Notes under the pieces: generated by a model | Databases searched by the model: none | What the model was told of the DNA's origin: nothing | The model's input: only the letters and a program-made list of their open reading frames with translations | Part shown: positions 37,372 to 48,021 of the stretch, in pieces | Layout: every line of letters begins with the position of its first letter | How positions within the stretch are numbered: position 1 is the first letter of the stretch | NCBI GenBank assembly: GCA_016712315.1 | Contig: JADJRG010000013.1 | Location: 2,206,001 to 2,270,000, forward strand | Origin: Nannocystis sp. | GTDB taxonomy: Bacteria; Myxococcota_A; Polyangia; Nannocystales; Nannocystaceae | Length of the DNA stretch: 64,000 nt | Direction of reading: 5' to 3' | Position numbers and translations under genes: made by a program

Positions 37372-40110
37372 ATGGAGTTCGAGTCCACCCTCAGCGGCCA
37401 CAACCTCGCCTTCCTCGAGGCGCTCTACGAGACGTACAAGCGCGATCCCAGCTCCGTCGATCCAGAGTGGTTGCCGCTGCTGGCGGACCTCGAGCGCGGT
37501 CCCAAGCCGGCGGCGCAGACGTCGACGAGCGGCGAGGCGGAGCAGATCGCCCTGCAAGGGCTGGTCGATCGCCTGATCGAGGGGTATCGGCTGCATGGCC
37601 ACACCGCGGCCGAGCTCGACCCCCTCGGGCTCGCGGCGCGCGCCCCTTGGCCCGGCCTCGACCCGGCGTACTTGGGCCTCAGCGCGCACATGGACAGGTC
37701 GTTCGCTCCGGGCGACCTGATGCCAGGGCGGACGGCGACGCTGCGGGAGATCCTGAGCCACCTGCGAAACACCTACAGCCGCCGCGTGGGGGTCGAGTAC
37801 TGGCACCTGCCCGACCCGGTCGAGCGCAACTGGCTGCAGGCGCGCATGGAGGCGTGCGAGAACCTGGTGGTCCCGTCGGCGGCCGAGCAGCTCCGGCTGC
37901 TGCGGACGATGGTGCAGATCGACAACGTCGACAAGTTCCTGCACAGCCGCTTCCTCGGGGCGAAGCGCTTCTCGATCGCCGGCGCGGAGGCGATGATCGC
38001 GATGCTCGACTGCATCATCGAGGAGGGCGGCGAGCTCGGCGTCGACGAGCTGATCATCGGCATGGCCCACCGCGGCCGCCTCAACGTCCTGATGAACATC
38101 CTCGGTAAGGCGGCGCACGAGGTCTTCTCCGAGTTCGGCAAGACCGACCCGTGGGCGGGCATGGGCGCGGGCGACGTCAAGTATCACATGGGCTACTTCC
38201 GCGACCATGTGACCACCACTGGCAAGCCGATGTACCTCGCCTTGACCTTCAACCCGAGCCACCTCGAGGCGATCACGCCGGTCGTGCAGGGGCGAGTCCG
38301 CGGCAAGCAAGACGCGATCGGCGACCGCTCCGGCGACCGCGTCGTCGGCGTCACGCTGCACGGCGACGCCGCCTTCGCCGGCCAAGGCGTGGTCCAGGAG
38401 ACCCTCAACCTCGCGCGCCTGCGCGGCTACCAGGTCGGGGGGTCGATCCGTATTATCATCAACAACCAAGTCGGCTTCACGACAGACCCGGTCGACGCGC
38501 GCTCGACCCAGTACGCGACCGACGTCGCGCACATGCTGCAGGTGCCGATCTTCCACGTGAACGGCGATGACGTCGAGGCGGCGTCGCACGTGGCTCGCCT
38601 GGCGATCGACTTCCGCCAGCGCTTCAAGCGCGACGTGATCATCGACTTGGTCTGCTACCGCCGCTTCGGCCACAACGAGGGCGATGACCCCTCGTTCACG
38701 CAGCCGCGGATGTACGAGGTGATCAAGTCGCACCCGTCGGTGCGCTCGCTCTACGAGCAGCAGCTGCTCGCGCGCGGCACCGTCGACGCGGCGGCGGCGG
38801 CGGCGATCGATCGCGAGGTGAATGAGGCGCTCGAGCGGGCGCACGAGCAGGCGAAGGCGACGGAGCGCCGCTCCGTTCACGCGCCGATGCACGGGGTCTG
38901 GGAGGACTACACGGGCGGGCCCGACAGCGAGGATAACGAGGTCGAGACGGCGATCGGGCGCGATCGCGCGCTGGCCTTGGCGCCGCGCCTTACGGCGGTC
39001 CCTGAGGGTTTTCGTGTGCACCCCAAGGTCGCCAAGGTCCTCGAGGAGATGGAGCGCATGCTCCGCGGCGAGGCGCCGGTGAGCTGGGGCGCGGCCGAGC
39101 AGCTCGCGTACGCGTCGCTGGTCGAGGAGGGCGTGAGCGTGCGGATGAGCGGCCAGGACGTGCAGCGCGGCACGTTCAGCCACCGCCACGCGGTGCTCAC
39201 CGACTCCACCTCAGGCGAGAAATTCGCGCCGCTCGCCCACGTAGGCGCCGGACAGGGGCGCTTTGAGATCTACAACAGCTCGCTCAGCGAGTACGGGGTG
39301 CTCGGCTTCGAGTTCGGCTACTCCCTGATCGCGCCGGCGTCGCTGGTGATCTGGGAGGCGCAGTTCGGCGACTTCGGCAACGGCGCGCAGATCATCATCG
39401 ATAACTTCATCGCCGCGTGCGAGGACAAGTGGAACCGCCTCAGCGGCCTGGTGATGCTGCTGCCGCACGGCTACGAGGGGCAGGGGCCGGAGCACTCCTC
39501 GGCGCGCCTCGAGCGCTTCTTGCAGCTAGCGGCGGAGGACAACCTCCAGATCTGCAACCTCACCAGCCCGGCGCAGGTGTTCCATGTGCTGCGGCGCCAG
39601 GTGCTGCGCAAGTGGCGAAAGCCGCTGATCATGATGACGCCGAAGAGCCTGCTGCGCGCGCGGCCGTCGTTCTCCTCGCTGGAGGAGCTGAGCGAGGGGC
39701 GCTTCCAGCGGCTGATCGACGACAGCAGCGCCGACCCAGCGCGGGTATCGCGGGTGATGCTCTGCTCCGGTAAGGTCTATTATGACCTCGTCGCGGAGCG
39801 TGAGCGGCTCGGGCTCGCGAGCTCGGCGATCGTCCGGATCGAGCAGCTCTACCCGCTCGCGAGCGCGGGTCTGGCCTCGATCGTCGACCGGTATACGAGC
39901 GCGCGCGAGCTCTTCTGGGTGCAGGAGGAGCCGCGGAACATGGGCGCGTGGTCGTACATCGAGCCGCACCTGCGCGCGCTCTTCGGCGCCCGTCTCGGCG
40001 AACCACACTATGTCGGCCGGGTCGCGAGCGCGAGCCCCGCGACCGGCTCCCCTGACAGCCACAACCTCGAGCGAAACCTCCTCCTTGAGGCCGCCTTCGC
40101 TGGCCTCTGA
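37372..40110 (+). CDS. sucA: 2-oxoglutarate dehydrogenase E1 component
   Basis: 912 aa from ATG 37372 (MEFESTLSGHNLAFLEALYE), the usual N-terminal E2-binding start; the longer open frame from 37036 overlaps the divergent coiled-coil gene. It decarboxylates 2-oxoglutarate with thiamine diphosphate in the TCA cycle and passes the succinyl group to SucB. Visible: MAHRGRLNVLMNILGK, HGDAAFAGQGVVQETLNL, the ThDP/Mg site at INNQVGFTTDP, and FGHNEGDDPSFTQPRMYEVI. SucB follows after 13 bp. Dihydrolipoamide dehydrogenase (E3) is not in the window. Confidence 0.97.
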   Translation: MEFESTLSGHNLAFLEALYETYKRDPSSVDPEWLPLLADLERGPKPAAQTSTSGEAEQIALQGLVDRLIEGYRLHGHTAAELDPLGLAARAPWPGLDPAYLGLSAHMDRSFAPGDLMPGRTATLREILSHLRNTYSRRVGVEYWHLPDPVERNWLQARMEACENLVVPSAAEQLRLLRTMVQIDNVDKFLHSRFLGAKRFSIAGAEAMIAMLDCIIEEGGELGVDELIIGMAHRGRLNVLMNILGKAAHEVFSEFGKTDPWAGMGAGDVKYHMGYFRDHVTTTGKPMYLALTFNPSHLEAITPVVQGRVRGKQDAIGDRSGDRVVGVTLHGDAAFAGQGVVQETLNLARLRGYQVGGSIRIIINNQVGFTTDPVDARSTQYATDVAHMLQVPIFHVNGDDVEAASHVARLAIDFRQRFKRDVIIDLVCYRRFGHNEGDDPSFTQPRMYEVIKSHPSVRSLYEQQLLARGTVDAAAAAAIDREVNEALERAHEQAKATERRSVHAPMHGVWEDYTGGPDSEDNEVETAIGRDRALALAPRLTAVPEGFRVHPKVAKVLEEMERMLRGEAPVSWGAAEQLAYASLVEEGVSVRMSGQDVQRGTFSHRHAVLTDSTSGEKFAPLAHVGAGQGRFEIYNSSLSEYGVLGFEFGYSLIAPASLVIWEAQFGDFGNGAQIIIDNFIAACEDKWNRLSGLVMLLPHGYEGQGPEHSSARLERFLQLAAEDNLQICNLTSPAQVFHVLRRQVLRKWRKPLIMMTPKSLLRARPSFSSLEELSEGRFQRLIDDSSADPARVSRVMLCSGKVYYDLVAERERLGLASSAIVRIEQLYPLASAGLASIVDRYTSARELFWVQEEPRNMGAWSYIEPHLRALFGARLGEPHYVGRVASASPATGSPDSHNLERNLLLEAAFAGL

Positions 40111-40123
40111 ACGCGTATCCATC

Positions 40124-41344
40124 ATGCCCACATCCATCACTGTCCCCGCTATTGGTGAGTCGATCTCTGAGGCCTTGATCGCGCGCTGGCTGAAGCCAGT
40201 CGGCGCGAGCGTCGAGCGCGATGAGCCCCTCGTCGAGCTCGAGACCGACAAGGTCACCGTCGAGATCCCAGCGCCCGTCGCCGGGATCTTGTCCCGTCAG
40301 TCGGCGCCGCAAGGGGCGACCGTCGCGATCGGCCAGGCGATCGGCGAGATCGACGCGGCCGCGTCCTCGCTCAGCCAGGCGGCGCCGAACGCACCGGCGG
40401 TAGCGCCCGCTCCCGCTCCCCCGGGCGCTCCTCCTCCAGCGGTCCCGTCCGCTCGCGCGGAGGCGGTTCGCGCTGGCGTCGACCTCGATACGGTCGCCGG
40501 CAGCGGCCGCGGCGGGAGGATCCTCAAGGAGGACGTACAACGCGTCGTCGCGAGCCAGACGTCGTCAGCGACGCCGACGCCGCCGACGCCGACGCCGGTC
40601 ACACAAGGACCTGTCCCTCCAGTCAGGGTGCAAGAGCCTCAGGTCGGGCGCGAGGAGGTGGTCGTGATGACCCCGCTGCGGCGCCGGGTCGCGGAGCGCC
40701 TGCTCGCCGCGCAGCAGACGACCGCGTCGCTCACGACGTTTAATGAGGTCGATATGAGCGCGGTCTATCGCCTGCGCGCCGCCCACAAGGACCGCTTTCA
40801 AGAGGTCCACGGGGTCAAGCTGGGCTTCATGTCGTTCTTTGTAAAGGCGGCGGTCGCGGCGCTCAAGGAGTTCCGCGGGCTCAACGCCGAGGTCCGCGAA
40901 GAGAGCGTCGTTTATAAAAACTATTACAACGTCGGCGTGGCGGTGGGCGGCGGCAAGGGCCTGGTGGTGCCGGTGATCCGTGACGCCGATCGGCTCGGCT
41001 TCGCGGCGATCGAGAAGGAGATCGGCCGCCTCGCCGCGCGCGCGCGCGACTCCAAGCTGACGCTCGAGGACCTCGGGGGCGGCACGTTTACGATCTCGAA
41101 CGGCGGGATCTACGGGTCGATGCTGTCGACGCCGATCCTGAACCCGCCACAGACCGGGATCCTCGGCCTGCATAACATCGTCGAGCGGCCGGTCGTGATC
41201 GACGGCAAGGTCGAGGTCCGGCCGGTGATGTACTTGGCGCTCACCTACGATCATCGGCTGGTCGACGGCCGCGAGGCGGTGCAGTTCTTGGTCCGGGTCA
41301 AGCAGTGCATCGAGGCCCCCGATCGCCTGCTCCTCGAGATCTGA
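40124..41344 (+). CDS. sucB: Dihydrolipoyllysine-residue succinyltransferase (E2 of OGDH)
   Basis: 406 aa from ATG 40124 (MPTSITVPAIGESI). Layout: lipoyl domain 1-76 with the lipoylated Lys in ELETDKVTVEIPAP, a Pro/Ala linker, a peripheral-subunit-binding domain (about 105-143, VDLDTVAGSGRGGRILKEDV), a second linker rich in Thr-Pro, then the catalytic domain (about 175-406). The catalytic domain ends with LALTYDHRLVDGREAV, holding the His/Asp pair. It transfers succinyl from E1 to CoA. It lies 13 bp after sucA. Confidence 0.97.
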   Translation: MPTSITVPAIGESISEALIARWLKPVGASVERDEPLVELETDKVTVEIPAPVAGILSRQSAPQGATVAIGQAIGEIDAAASSLSQAAPNAPAVAPAPAPPGAPPPAVPSARAEAVRAGVDLDTVAGSGRGGRILKEDVQRVVASQTSSATPTPPTPTPVTQGPVPPVRVQEPQVGREEVVVMTPLRRRVAERLLAAQQTTASLTTFNEVDMSAVYRLRAAHKDRFQEVHGVKLGFMSFFVKAAVAALKEFRGLNAEVREESVVYKNYYNVGVAVGGGKGLVVPVIRDADRLGFAAIEKEIGRLAARARDSKLTLEDLGGGTFTISNGGIYGSMLSTPILNPPQTGILGLHNIVERPVVIDGKVEVRPVMYLALTYDHRLVDGREAVQFLVRVKQCIEAPDRLLLEI

Positions 41345-41366
41345 GGCGTGGTACCGTGCTCGCCCC

Positions 41367-42929
41367 ATGAAGCGCCAGTTGCCACAAAAGCGCGCGACGA
41401 GCGGTCGGCGCACGGTCGCCTCGACGTCTAGCAGCGACAGCGTCGCCCTCGACGACCGGCCGCTGGCGATCACCCCGACCCGCGACGGCAAGCGCCTCTT
41501 GGTCGCCCTCCCGTACGAGGTCTGGGTGGTGTCCTCGACGACCCTCGAGGTGGAGCGCAGCGTCGAGGTGCCCGCGAGCGAGCCCTCTGTGACGGAGGTG
41601 GGCAAGGAGGGGGCGCTCTTCTTCGGCGGCCATCACCTCTATCAAGGTTCGGTCTTCTCGACGGCGCACACGAAGGTCGGCTCGAAGCTCGCGGGCGTCG
41701 TCGATCGTGTGTGCTCGGTGCGCCCCGATCTGCTGTGCGGCGTCGGCTCGCAGGGGGAGATCTTGTGGAGCATCAGCAAGGGCGCCGCGCTGCACCGCCG
41801 TAAGGCGAGCGAGCACGACACCTACGCGCTGGTCGCCGCGAATCAGCAGCCGATCTGGGCCGATGGTTCGTCGTCGGCGTGGGTGATCGATCCCGAGCGG
41901 CCGAGCGGCTACATGCAGCTCCGTATGCGCAGCACGAGCCCCGTCGAGGTCGAGGGCGAGGGGATCGTCGTGCTCGGGGTGACGAGCGCCGGGCGCGTGG
42001 TCCTCGCCGCGCGTGACGGCGGCGTCGCTTGGACTACGTCGGGGCTGCGCTTCGACGCGGAGCGCTTTCCAAGGACGATGGGAGCGGGCGCGACGCCGTT
42101 AGCCGTCGCCGGAGATGAGCGCTGGATCTACGTGCTGCGCCCGCGCGGGCTTCTGCAGCGCTTCTTGATCGCGCAGCCGCGACCAGCCGACCCTGACGTC
42201 GAGGAGCCGCCGCTGCCGGCGGCGGAGGAGCACCGCCTGCGCTGGCCAGCGAGCGCGCTCGCGTTGGTCGACGGGCACCTGATCCTCGGCGGCCCACAGG
42301 CGGAGGGGCTGCTCGGTCGCCTCTGGCGCTGCGACCCGGAGGCGCTGGAGTGGCGCGCGCTGGGGCTGACGACGCGGACGCTTCACGCGCCCGCGACGAG
42401 CGAGTCGCCGAGCGAGGCGAACAAGGCGCCCAATTTTACGCCCACGCGGTCGAAGATCAGCGGCCCGCCGCTCGCGCAGCTCAAGGTGGATGAGGTGCTC
42501 GCGGCGCGCTCCACGGTGTTGATCACGTCGGCGCAAGGCACGATCACAGAGCGTTTGTTCGGCGAGCGGCCCGCCGCAGAGGTGATGCCCGCGGACGTGG
42601 CGGTCCTGCCGGCGATGGTCCGCTTTCGCGAGGGCGGGGCGCGACCAGCCCTGCTCCTTTGGCCAGGTACCAATGACCCTGAGCGCGAACCACCAGAGCC
42701 GACATGGCTGGTGTGGGGTGACGCCCCCCGCGAGTGGATCCCGCTGACGACCCCGCGGATCCGCGAGCAGGGTTGGTCGCGTCCGGCGCTGTTCCCGATG
42801 CAGGTGGCGCTCGCGAGCGCGCCGACGCTGGCTGGGCATCGGCAGCCGCTTCCTGAGCGCTGGGTCGACCCGGAGCAGTTCACCGCGCTCGCGCGCGAGT
42901 GCAAGCGGCTTCTCAAGGTCTTGTGGTGA
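41367..42929 (+). CDS. Hypothetical protein, propeller-like
   Basis: 520 aa, starting 22 bp after sucB. No signal peptide, so it is probably cytoplasmic. Repeating strands (GKRLLVALPYEVWVVSS, ERWIYVLRPRGLLQRFL, DGHLILGGPQAEGLLGRLW) separated by Gly/Asp turns suggest a seven- or eight-bladed propeller. Charged and Pro-rich loops (ADPDVEEPPLPAAEE) interrupt it. No family is recognised. Its placement directly behind sucAB may be operonic, but nothing ties it to 2-oxoglutarate metabolism. Its stop is 6 bp from the stop of the convergent LeuA-like gene. Confidence 0.6.
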   Translation: MKRQLPQKRATSGRRTVASTSSSDSVALDDRPLAITPTRDGKRLLVALPYEVWVVSSTTLEVERSVEVPASEPSVTEVGKEGALFFGGHHLYQGSVFSTAHTKVGSKLAGVVDRVCSVRPDLLCGVGSQGEILWSISKGAALHRRKASEHDTYALVAANQQPIWADGSSSAWVIDPERPSGYMQLRMRSTSPVEVEGEGIVVLGVTSAGRVVLAARDGGVAWTTSGLRFDAERFPRTMGAGATPLAVAGDERWIYVLRPRGLLQRFLIAQPRPADPDVEEPPLPAAEEHRLRWPASALALVDGHLILGGPQAEGLLGRLWRCDPEALEWRALGLTTRTLHAPATSESPSEANKAPNFTPTRSKISGPPLAQLKVDEVLAARSTVLITSAQGTITERLFGERPAAEVMPADVAVLPAMVRFREGGARPALLLWPGTNDPEREPPEPTWLVWGDAPREWIPLTTPRIREQGWSRPALFPMQVALASAPTLAGHRQPLPERWVDPEQFTALARECKRLLKVLW

Positions 42930-42935
42930 GCAGCG

Positions 42936-44189
<1,254 letters not shown>

Positions 44190-44227
44190 CGCCCGCTCCT
44201 CCTCTTCTTCTCTTCCTGTTGCTCGCG

Positions 44228-45238
44228 CTACTCTTCGATGTTTGCCATGCCTAGCGACTCCTCGCGGAAGAAGCGCCGGACCTCCTCCAAGAGCCCGACG
44301 ACGAGCGCCTCGGGGATCTCGTCGTCGTCGTCGATGGCGTCGATCAGCAGGTCGCGCATCACCGCGATCCCGGCGAGATCGGCCTCGGTGTCGTCGGTCT
44401 TGGGGCGGCCGAGGAACGCTAGCACTCCGCGCGGGTTGACGCCTCCGCGCACTTGGTCGGTGGTTGGCCGCGTTTGTACGGAGATCGGCGCGCTTGAGAC
44501 CATGCGCAGGATAGGGTCGGGCAGCTCCTCGAGGACGTCTTCGAGGCCTGCGCGCAGCTCTTGCTCCTCCTCCTCCGTCACCGGCTCGTTGTCGAGCTCG
44601 GCGCCGTCGAGCTCGAGCACCCGGAGCATCGCCTCGGCGGCGCCCGCGTGGTCGCCGACGGCGGCGCGGGTGAGCCCGAGCTGGTAGGCGAGGTCCGCGT
44701 CGTCAGGGGCGGCGTCGACGGCCTTTTCGAGCGCGGCGACGGCGTCGTTGTCACGGCCGAGCGCCATCATCACCGCGCCATAGGTGCTGAGGAAGGCGAC
44801 GTGCCCGCGGGTCTCGTCGCTGACCGCCTCAAGCAGCTCTCGGGCCTCCTCGGCGTCGTCGTCGTCGAGGCGCACTTGAGCGAGGAGCAGATGAGCCTCG
44901 TCCTTGGCCTCCTGGCTGAGGCCAGGGCGCTCGAGGAGGGCGCGAATAATCGCCTCGGCTTGGTCGAGGTCGTCACCGTGGAGGAAGAGGCACTCGGCGC
45001 AGTCGAGGTAGATCTCAGGCTCCTCGGCGCCTTGGTCGACCGCTTGCATCAGGTAACCAGCGGCGTTGTCGACGCGGCCTTCCGCCCACGCGAGCATGCC
45101 TGAGAGGTGAAGGACGCGGCGGTGATTCTCACCGGCGAGCTTGATCGCCTCATCAAGGGCGCGCTGCGCGGCCTCCAGATCGTCTCCATCGAGCGCTTCG
45201 AGGCCGGCGTCGATGATCGAGTCGAGCGAAATTTTCAT
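44228..45238 (-). CDS. TPR protein with a zincin-like C-terminus lacking HExxH
   Basis: 336 aa. TPR-type helices fill about residues 8-200 (AQRALDEAIKLAGEN, YLDCAECLFLHGDDLDQAE, YGAVMMALGRDNDAVAALEKA). The C-terminal 115 residues follow the layout of the short bacterial zincin family (PF06262-like): EDVLEELPDPILRMV, then PISVQTRPT, GVLAFLG, IAVMRDLLI, and a final helix LVVGLLEEVRRFFREESLG. In active members that helix carries HExxH; here it reads EEVRR, so zinc cannot be bound. The domain is probably a binding relic. The family match is from memory. First gene ahead of the LeuA-like enzyme. Confidence 0.65.
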   Translation of the reverse strand: MKISLDSIIDAGLEALDGDDLEAAQRALDEAIKLAGENHRRVLHLSGMLAWAEGRVDNAAGYLMQAVDQGAEEPEIYLDCAECLFLHGDDLDQAEAIIRALLERPGLSQEAKDEAHLLLAQVRLDDDDAEEARELLEAVSDETRGHVAFLSTYGAVMMALGRDNDAVAALEKAVDAAPDDADLAYQLGLTRAAVGDHAGAAEAMLRVLELDGAELDNEPVTEEEEQELRAGLEDVLEELPDPILRMVSSAPISVQTRPTTDQVRGGVNPRGVLAFLGRPKTDDTEADLAGIAVMRDLLIDAIDDDDEIPEALVVGLLEEVRRFFREESLGMANIEE

Positions 45239-45377
45239 CGCCTGACTCTATCAGAAGAGCGCATCGTGAAGGCCGTCCGCGCGCGTAGCGATGTGAGCGG
45301 TCTCATGGTGGAGGAGCGTCGCGGCGTCGCCTGAATACTCGTGGTCAAGCCTCGTCTACCGCCGCTAGGCTTCAACT

Positions 45378-46001
45378 ATGCTGACGCGTCGCCGCTGGCT
45401 CGCTACTTCTCTCAACGTGGGCGCGCTCATCGTGGTTGGTAGGCCCGCCCGAGCGGCGGAGGGGGTCGAGGTGGCAGCGCCCAGCGTCGCTGTCGCGGCG
45501 ATCGTCGCCGCTACCGCGGGACCTGGTGCGGTGATCCCAATTGATCCGGCGCTGGGACCTGCGCAGGTGAGGATCTCTGGCGCGCTGGTCGACGTGCGGG
45601 GGAACATCCTGCTCAAGGGCGATGAGCTCGCTCAGCGTCGCTTCCTCGATGACCCGCGCAACGCCGCCAAGCTCGGCGCGAGCCTGCGACGCGCGCTCGC
45701 GGACGCATACCCCGCCCGCGCCGCCGACTTCGAGGGGAATCACCGCACATGGTCGCGGGCCTTCGCGCACGACGTGCTGCAGTGGAATGGTCGCCTCGAG
45801 CGGGCGGCTGTACGCGGTCAGCGGGTGCGCGACCAGCATCAGCGCGCCTATCTGCTCGAGTGGGCGGGCGCGACCGTGGACCCGAGCGCCTCGGTGGGGG
45901 GACCGGGGACCCTCGCGACGCTCGCCGACGGCCCGCGCCACGCGCACCTCGCGAGCTATCGCGAGTACGTTGAGGCGCTCGTGCGCGCGCTTGTGCCGTG
46001 A
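45378..46001 (+). CDS. Exported protein with ZnuA-like segment
   Basis: 207 aa. The N-terminus MLTRRRWLATSLNVGALIVVGRPARA is a signal sequence; RRRW could be a degenerate twin-arginine motif. The middle stretch FLDDPRNAAKLGASLRRALADAYPARAADFEGN resembles the WLDP-N-A...L...dP...Y..N block of ZnuA-type metal-binding proteins. However, the N-terminal lobe and its His ligands are missing and no ABC transporter genes are adjacent. It could be a shrunken relative or a chaperone-like metal binder. Low-confidence family call; the exported nature is clearer. Confidence 0.5.
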   Translation: MLTRRRWLATSLNVGALIVVGRPARAAEGVEVAAPSVAVAAIVAATAGPGAVIPIDPALGPAQVRISGALVDVRGNILLKGDELAQRRFLDDPRNAAKLGASLRRALADAYPARAADFEGNHRTWSRAFAHDVLQWNGRLERAAVRGQRVRDQHQRAYLLEWAGATVDPSASVGGPGTLATLADGPRHAHLASYREYVEALVRALVP

Positions 46002-46060
46002 ACGTCGCGCAGGCCGGCTCGAGGTGTGCCATCGCTCACTGATCGAGCCGCGACGCTCGG

Positions 46061-46090
46061 ATGACAAGCCGGGCGGGGCGGCTCCATAAT
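46061..46090 (+). promoter_or_regulatory. Candidate promoter of korAB
   Basis: ATGACA (46061-46066), an 18-bp spacer, then CATAAT (46085-46090); each hexamer is one base from the sigma-70 consensus. The korA ATG is at 46119, leaving a leader of about 20 bases. Confidence 0.45.
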
Positions 46091-46118
46091 CGGCACCCGT
46101 TCGCGAAGCAACGCTGGT

Positions 46119-48020
46119 ATGGGCGCGCTCGCTTACGAGAAAGCTCTGGAAACAGGCATGGACACACCCGCCGCGCGCCAAGAGACCGATCGTGAGGCCC
46201 TCGACTCGGTCGTCATCCGCTTCGCTGGCGACTCCGGCGACGGCATGCAGCTCACAGGCAGCCAGTTCACGGACTCGACGGCGCTGATGGGCAACGATCT
46301 AGCGACCTTTCCGGACTTCCCAGCCGAGATCCGCGCGCCCGCGGGTACGACCTTCGGGGTGTCTGGCTTCCAGATCCACTTCGCCTCGTACGACATCTTG
46401 ACGCCCGGCGACGCGCCCGACGTGCTCGTGGCGATGAACCCAGCGGCGCTGAAGGTCAACCTCGCCGACCTCAAGCGCGGCGGCCTGTTGGTCGTGAACA
46501 CGGGCGCCTTCACCCCGGGCAACCTCAAGAAGGCCGGCTATAGCAACGACCCGCTCGAAGACAGCACGCTCGACGCCTTCCGCGTCCTCAAGATCGACAT
46601 CTCCAAGCTCACCTTGCAGGCGGTCGAGCCCTTTGATCTCGGCACGAAAGAGGCGCTGCGCTGCAAGAACATGTGGACCCTGGGTCTCATGATGTGGATG
46701 TTCGGGCGGGAGCGTGAGTCGACGGTGCACTGGCTGCGCGGCAAGTTCGCGAAGAGCCCGGTGATCGCGGACGCGAACATCGCCGCCCTCAACGCCGGCC
46801 ACATCTACGGCGAGACCGCCGAGATGCCGAGCGGGATCGGCGGCTATGCTGTCTCTAAGGCCAGCCTCGCGCCGGGCCATTATCGCAACATCAACGGCAA
46901 CGAGGCGACCTCGTGGGGCCTCGTCGCGGGCGCGCAGCTCGCCGGCCTCAAGATCTTCCTCGGCTCGTACCCGATCACCCCGGCGTCGACGATCTTGCAC
47001 ACGCTCTCGGGGCTCAAGAATTTCGGCGTGGTCACCTTCCAAGCGGAGGACGAGATCGCGGCGATCGGCGCGGCGATCGGCGCCTCCTGGGCGGGTTCGC
47101 TCGGGGTCACCAGCACCTCGGGTCCGGGGGTCGCGCTCAAGACGGAAGCGCTCGGCCTCGCGGTGGTCACAGAGCTACCGCTGGTGCTCGTCGATGTGCA
47201 GCGCGGCGGCCCCTCGACCGGTCTGCCGACCAAGACGGAGCAGTCGGACCTCCTGCAAGCGGTGTACGGGCGCAACGGCGACTGCCCGCTCGCGGTGATC
47301 GCGGCCGCGACCCCCGGCGAGTGCTTCTTCATGGCGATCGAGGCGGTGCGCCTCGCGACCAAGTACATGACGCCGGTGATCCTCCTAACAGATGGAGCGC
47401 TCGCGAATGGCGCCGAGCCGTGGCGGATCCCGAACGTGTCGGAGATCGCGCCGTTCCCGGTCACCTATCGCACCGACCCTGAAGGTTTCCACCCGTTCCA
47501 CCGCGATCCGGAGACGCTCGCCCGTAACTGGGCGATCCCGGGCACTCCAGGGCTCGAGCACCGGATCGGCGGCCTCGAGAAGGCTAAGAATTCCGGCAAC
47601 ATCTCGTACGACCCGGACAACCACCACCAGATGACCAAGATCCGCGCGGCCAAGATCGCCGGGATCGCCGACGATATCCCGCTGCAAGAGGTCGAGGCCG
47701 GCCCCAGCGAGGGCGAGCTCGTGGTCGTCGGCTGGGGCTCGACCTACGGCTCGATCGCCCAGGCGGTCCGGACCTCGCTGCGCGCGGGCCTCTCGGTCGC
47801 GCACGTGCACGTCCGCTACATGAGCCCGATGCCGCGCAACCTCGGCGAGCTGCTGCGGCGCTACAAAAAAGTCCTGGTGCCTGAGCTCAACAACGGCATG
47901 CTGGTGAAGATCCTGCGCGGCGAGTACCTGGTCGATGCCCAGGCGCTCGGCAAGATCGCGGGTCAGCCCTTTAAGGTCGCCGAGCTCGAGGCGGCGATCC
48001 GTACCCACTTGGAGCGCTGA
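46119..48020 (+). CDS. korA: 2-oxoglutarate:ferredoxin oxidoreductase, alpha subunit (fused gamma-alpha)
   Basis: 633 aa. The first ~200 residues are the gamma domain (VIRFAGDSGDGMQLTGSQFT); the rest is the alpha/pyrimidine-binding domain (LGSYPITPASTILHTL, VTSTSGPGVALKTEALGLAV, DVQRGGPSTGLPTKTEQSDL). The gamma-alpha fusion and two-subunit layout mark the KorAB type, which oxidises 2-oxoglutarate (or reductively carboxylates succinyl-CoA) using ferredoxin. An internal ATG at 46158 (MDTPAARQ) is an alternative start. korB follows after 1 bp. Confidence 0.92.
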   Translation: MGALAYEKALETGMDTPAARQETDREALDSVVIRFAGDSGDGMQLTGSQFTDSTALMGNDLATFPDFPAEIRAPAGTTFGVSGFQIHFASYDILTPGDAPDVLVAMNPAALKVNLADLKRGGLLVVNTGAFTPGNLKKAGYSNDPLEDSTLDAFRVLKIDISKLTLQAVEPFDLGTKEALRCKNMWTLGLMMWMFGRERESTVHWLRGKFAKSPVIADANIAALNAGHIYGETAEMPSGIGGYAVSKASLAPGHYRNINGNEATSWGLVAGAQLAGLKIFLGSYPITPASTILHTLSGLKNFGVVTFQAEDEIAAIGAAIGASWAGSLGVTSTSGPGVALKTEALGLAVVTELPLVLVDVQRGGPSTGLPTKTEQSDLLQAVYGRNGDCPLAVIAAATPGECFFMAIEAVRLATKYMTPVILLTDGALANGAEPWRIPNVSEIAPFPVTYRTDPEGFHPFHRDPETLARNWAIPGTPGLEHRIGGLEKAKNSGNISYDPDNHHQMTKIRAAKIAGIADDIPLQEVEAGPSEGELVVVGWGSTYGSIAQAVRTSLRAGLSVAHVHVRYMSPMPRNLGELLRRYKKVLVPELNNGMLVKILRGEYLVDAQALGKIAGQPFKVAELEAAIRTHLER

Positions 48021-48021
48021 G

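Noticed and set aside
42640..42785. Imperfect inverted repeat (GCGACCAGCCCTGCTC / GAGCAGGGTTGGTCGC) in the propeller-like gene
   Set aside because: One mismatch, about 120-bp separation and inside coding sequence; likely chance in GC-rich DNA.
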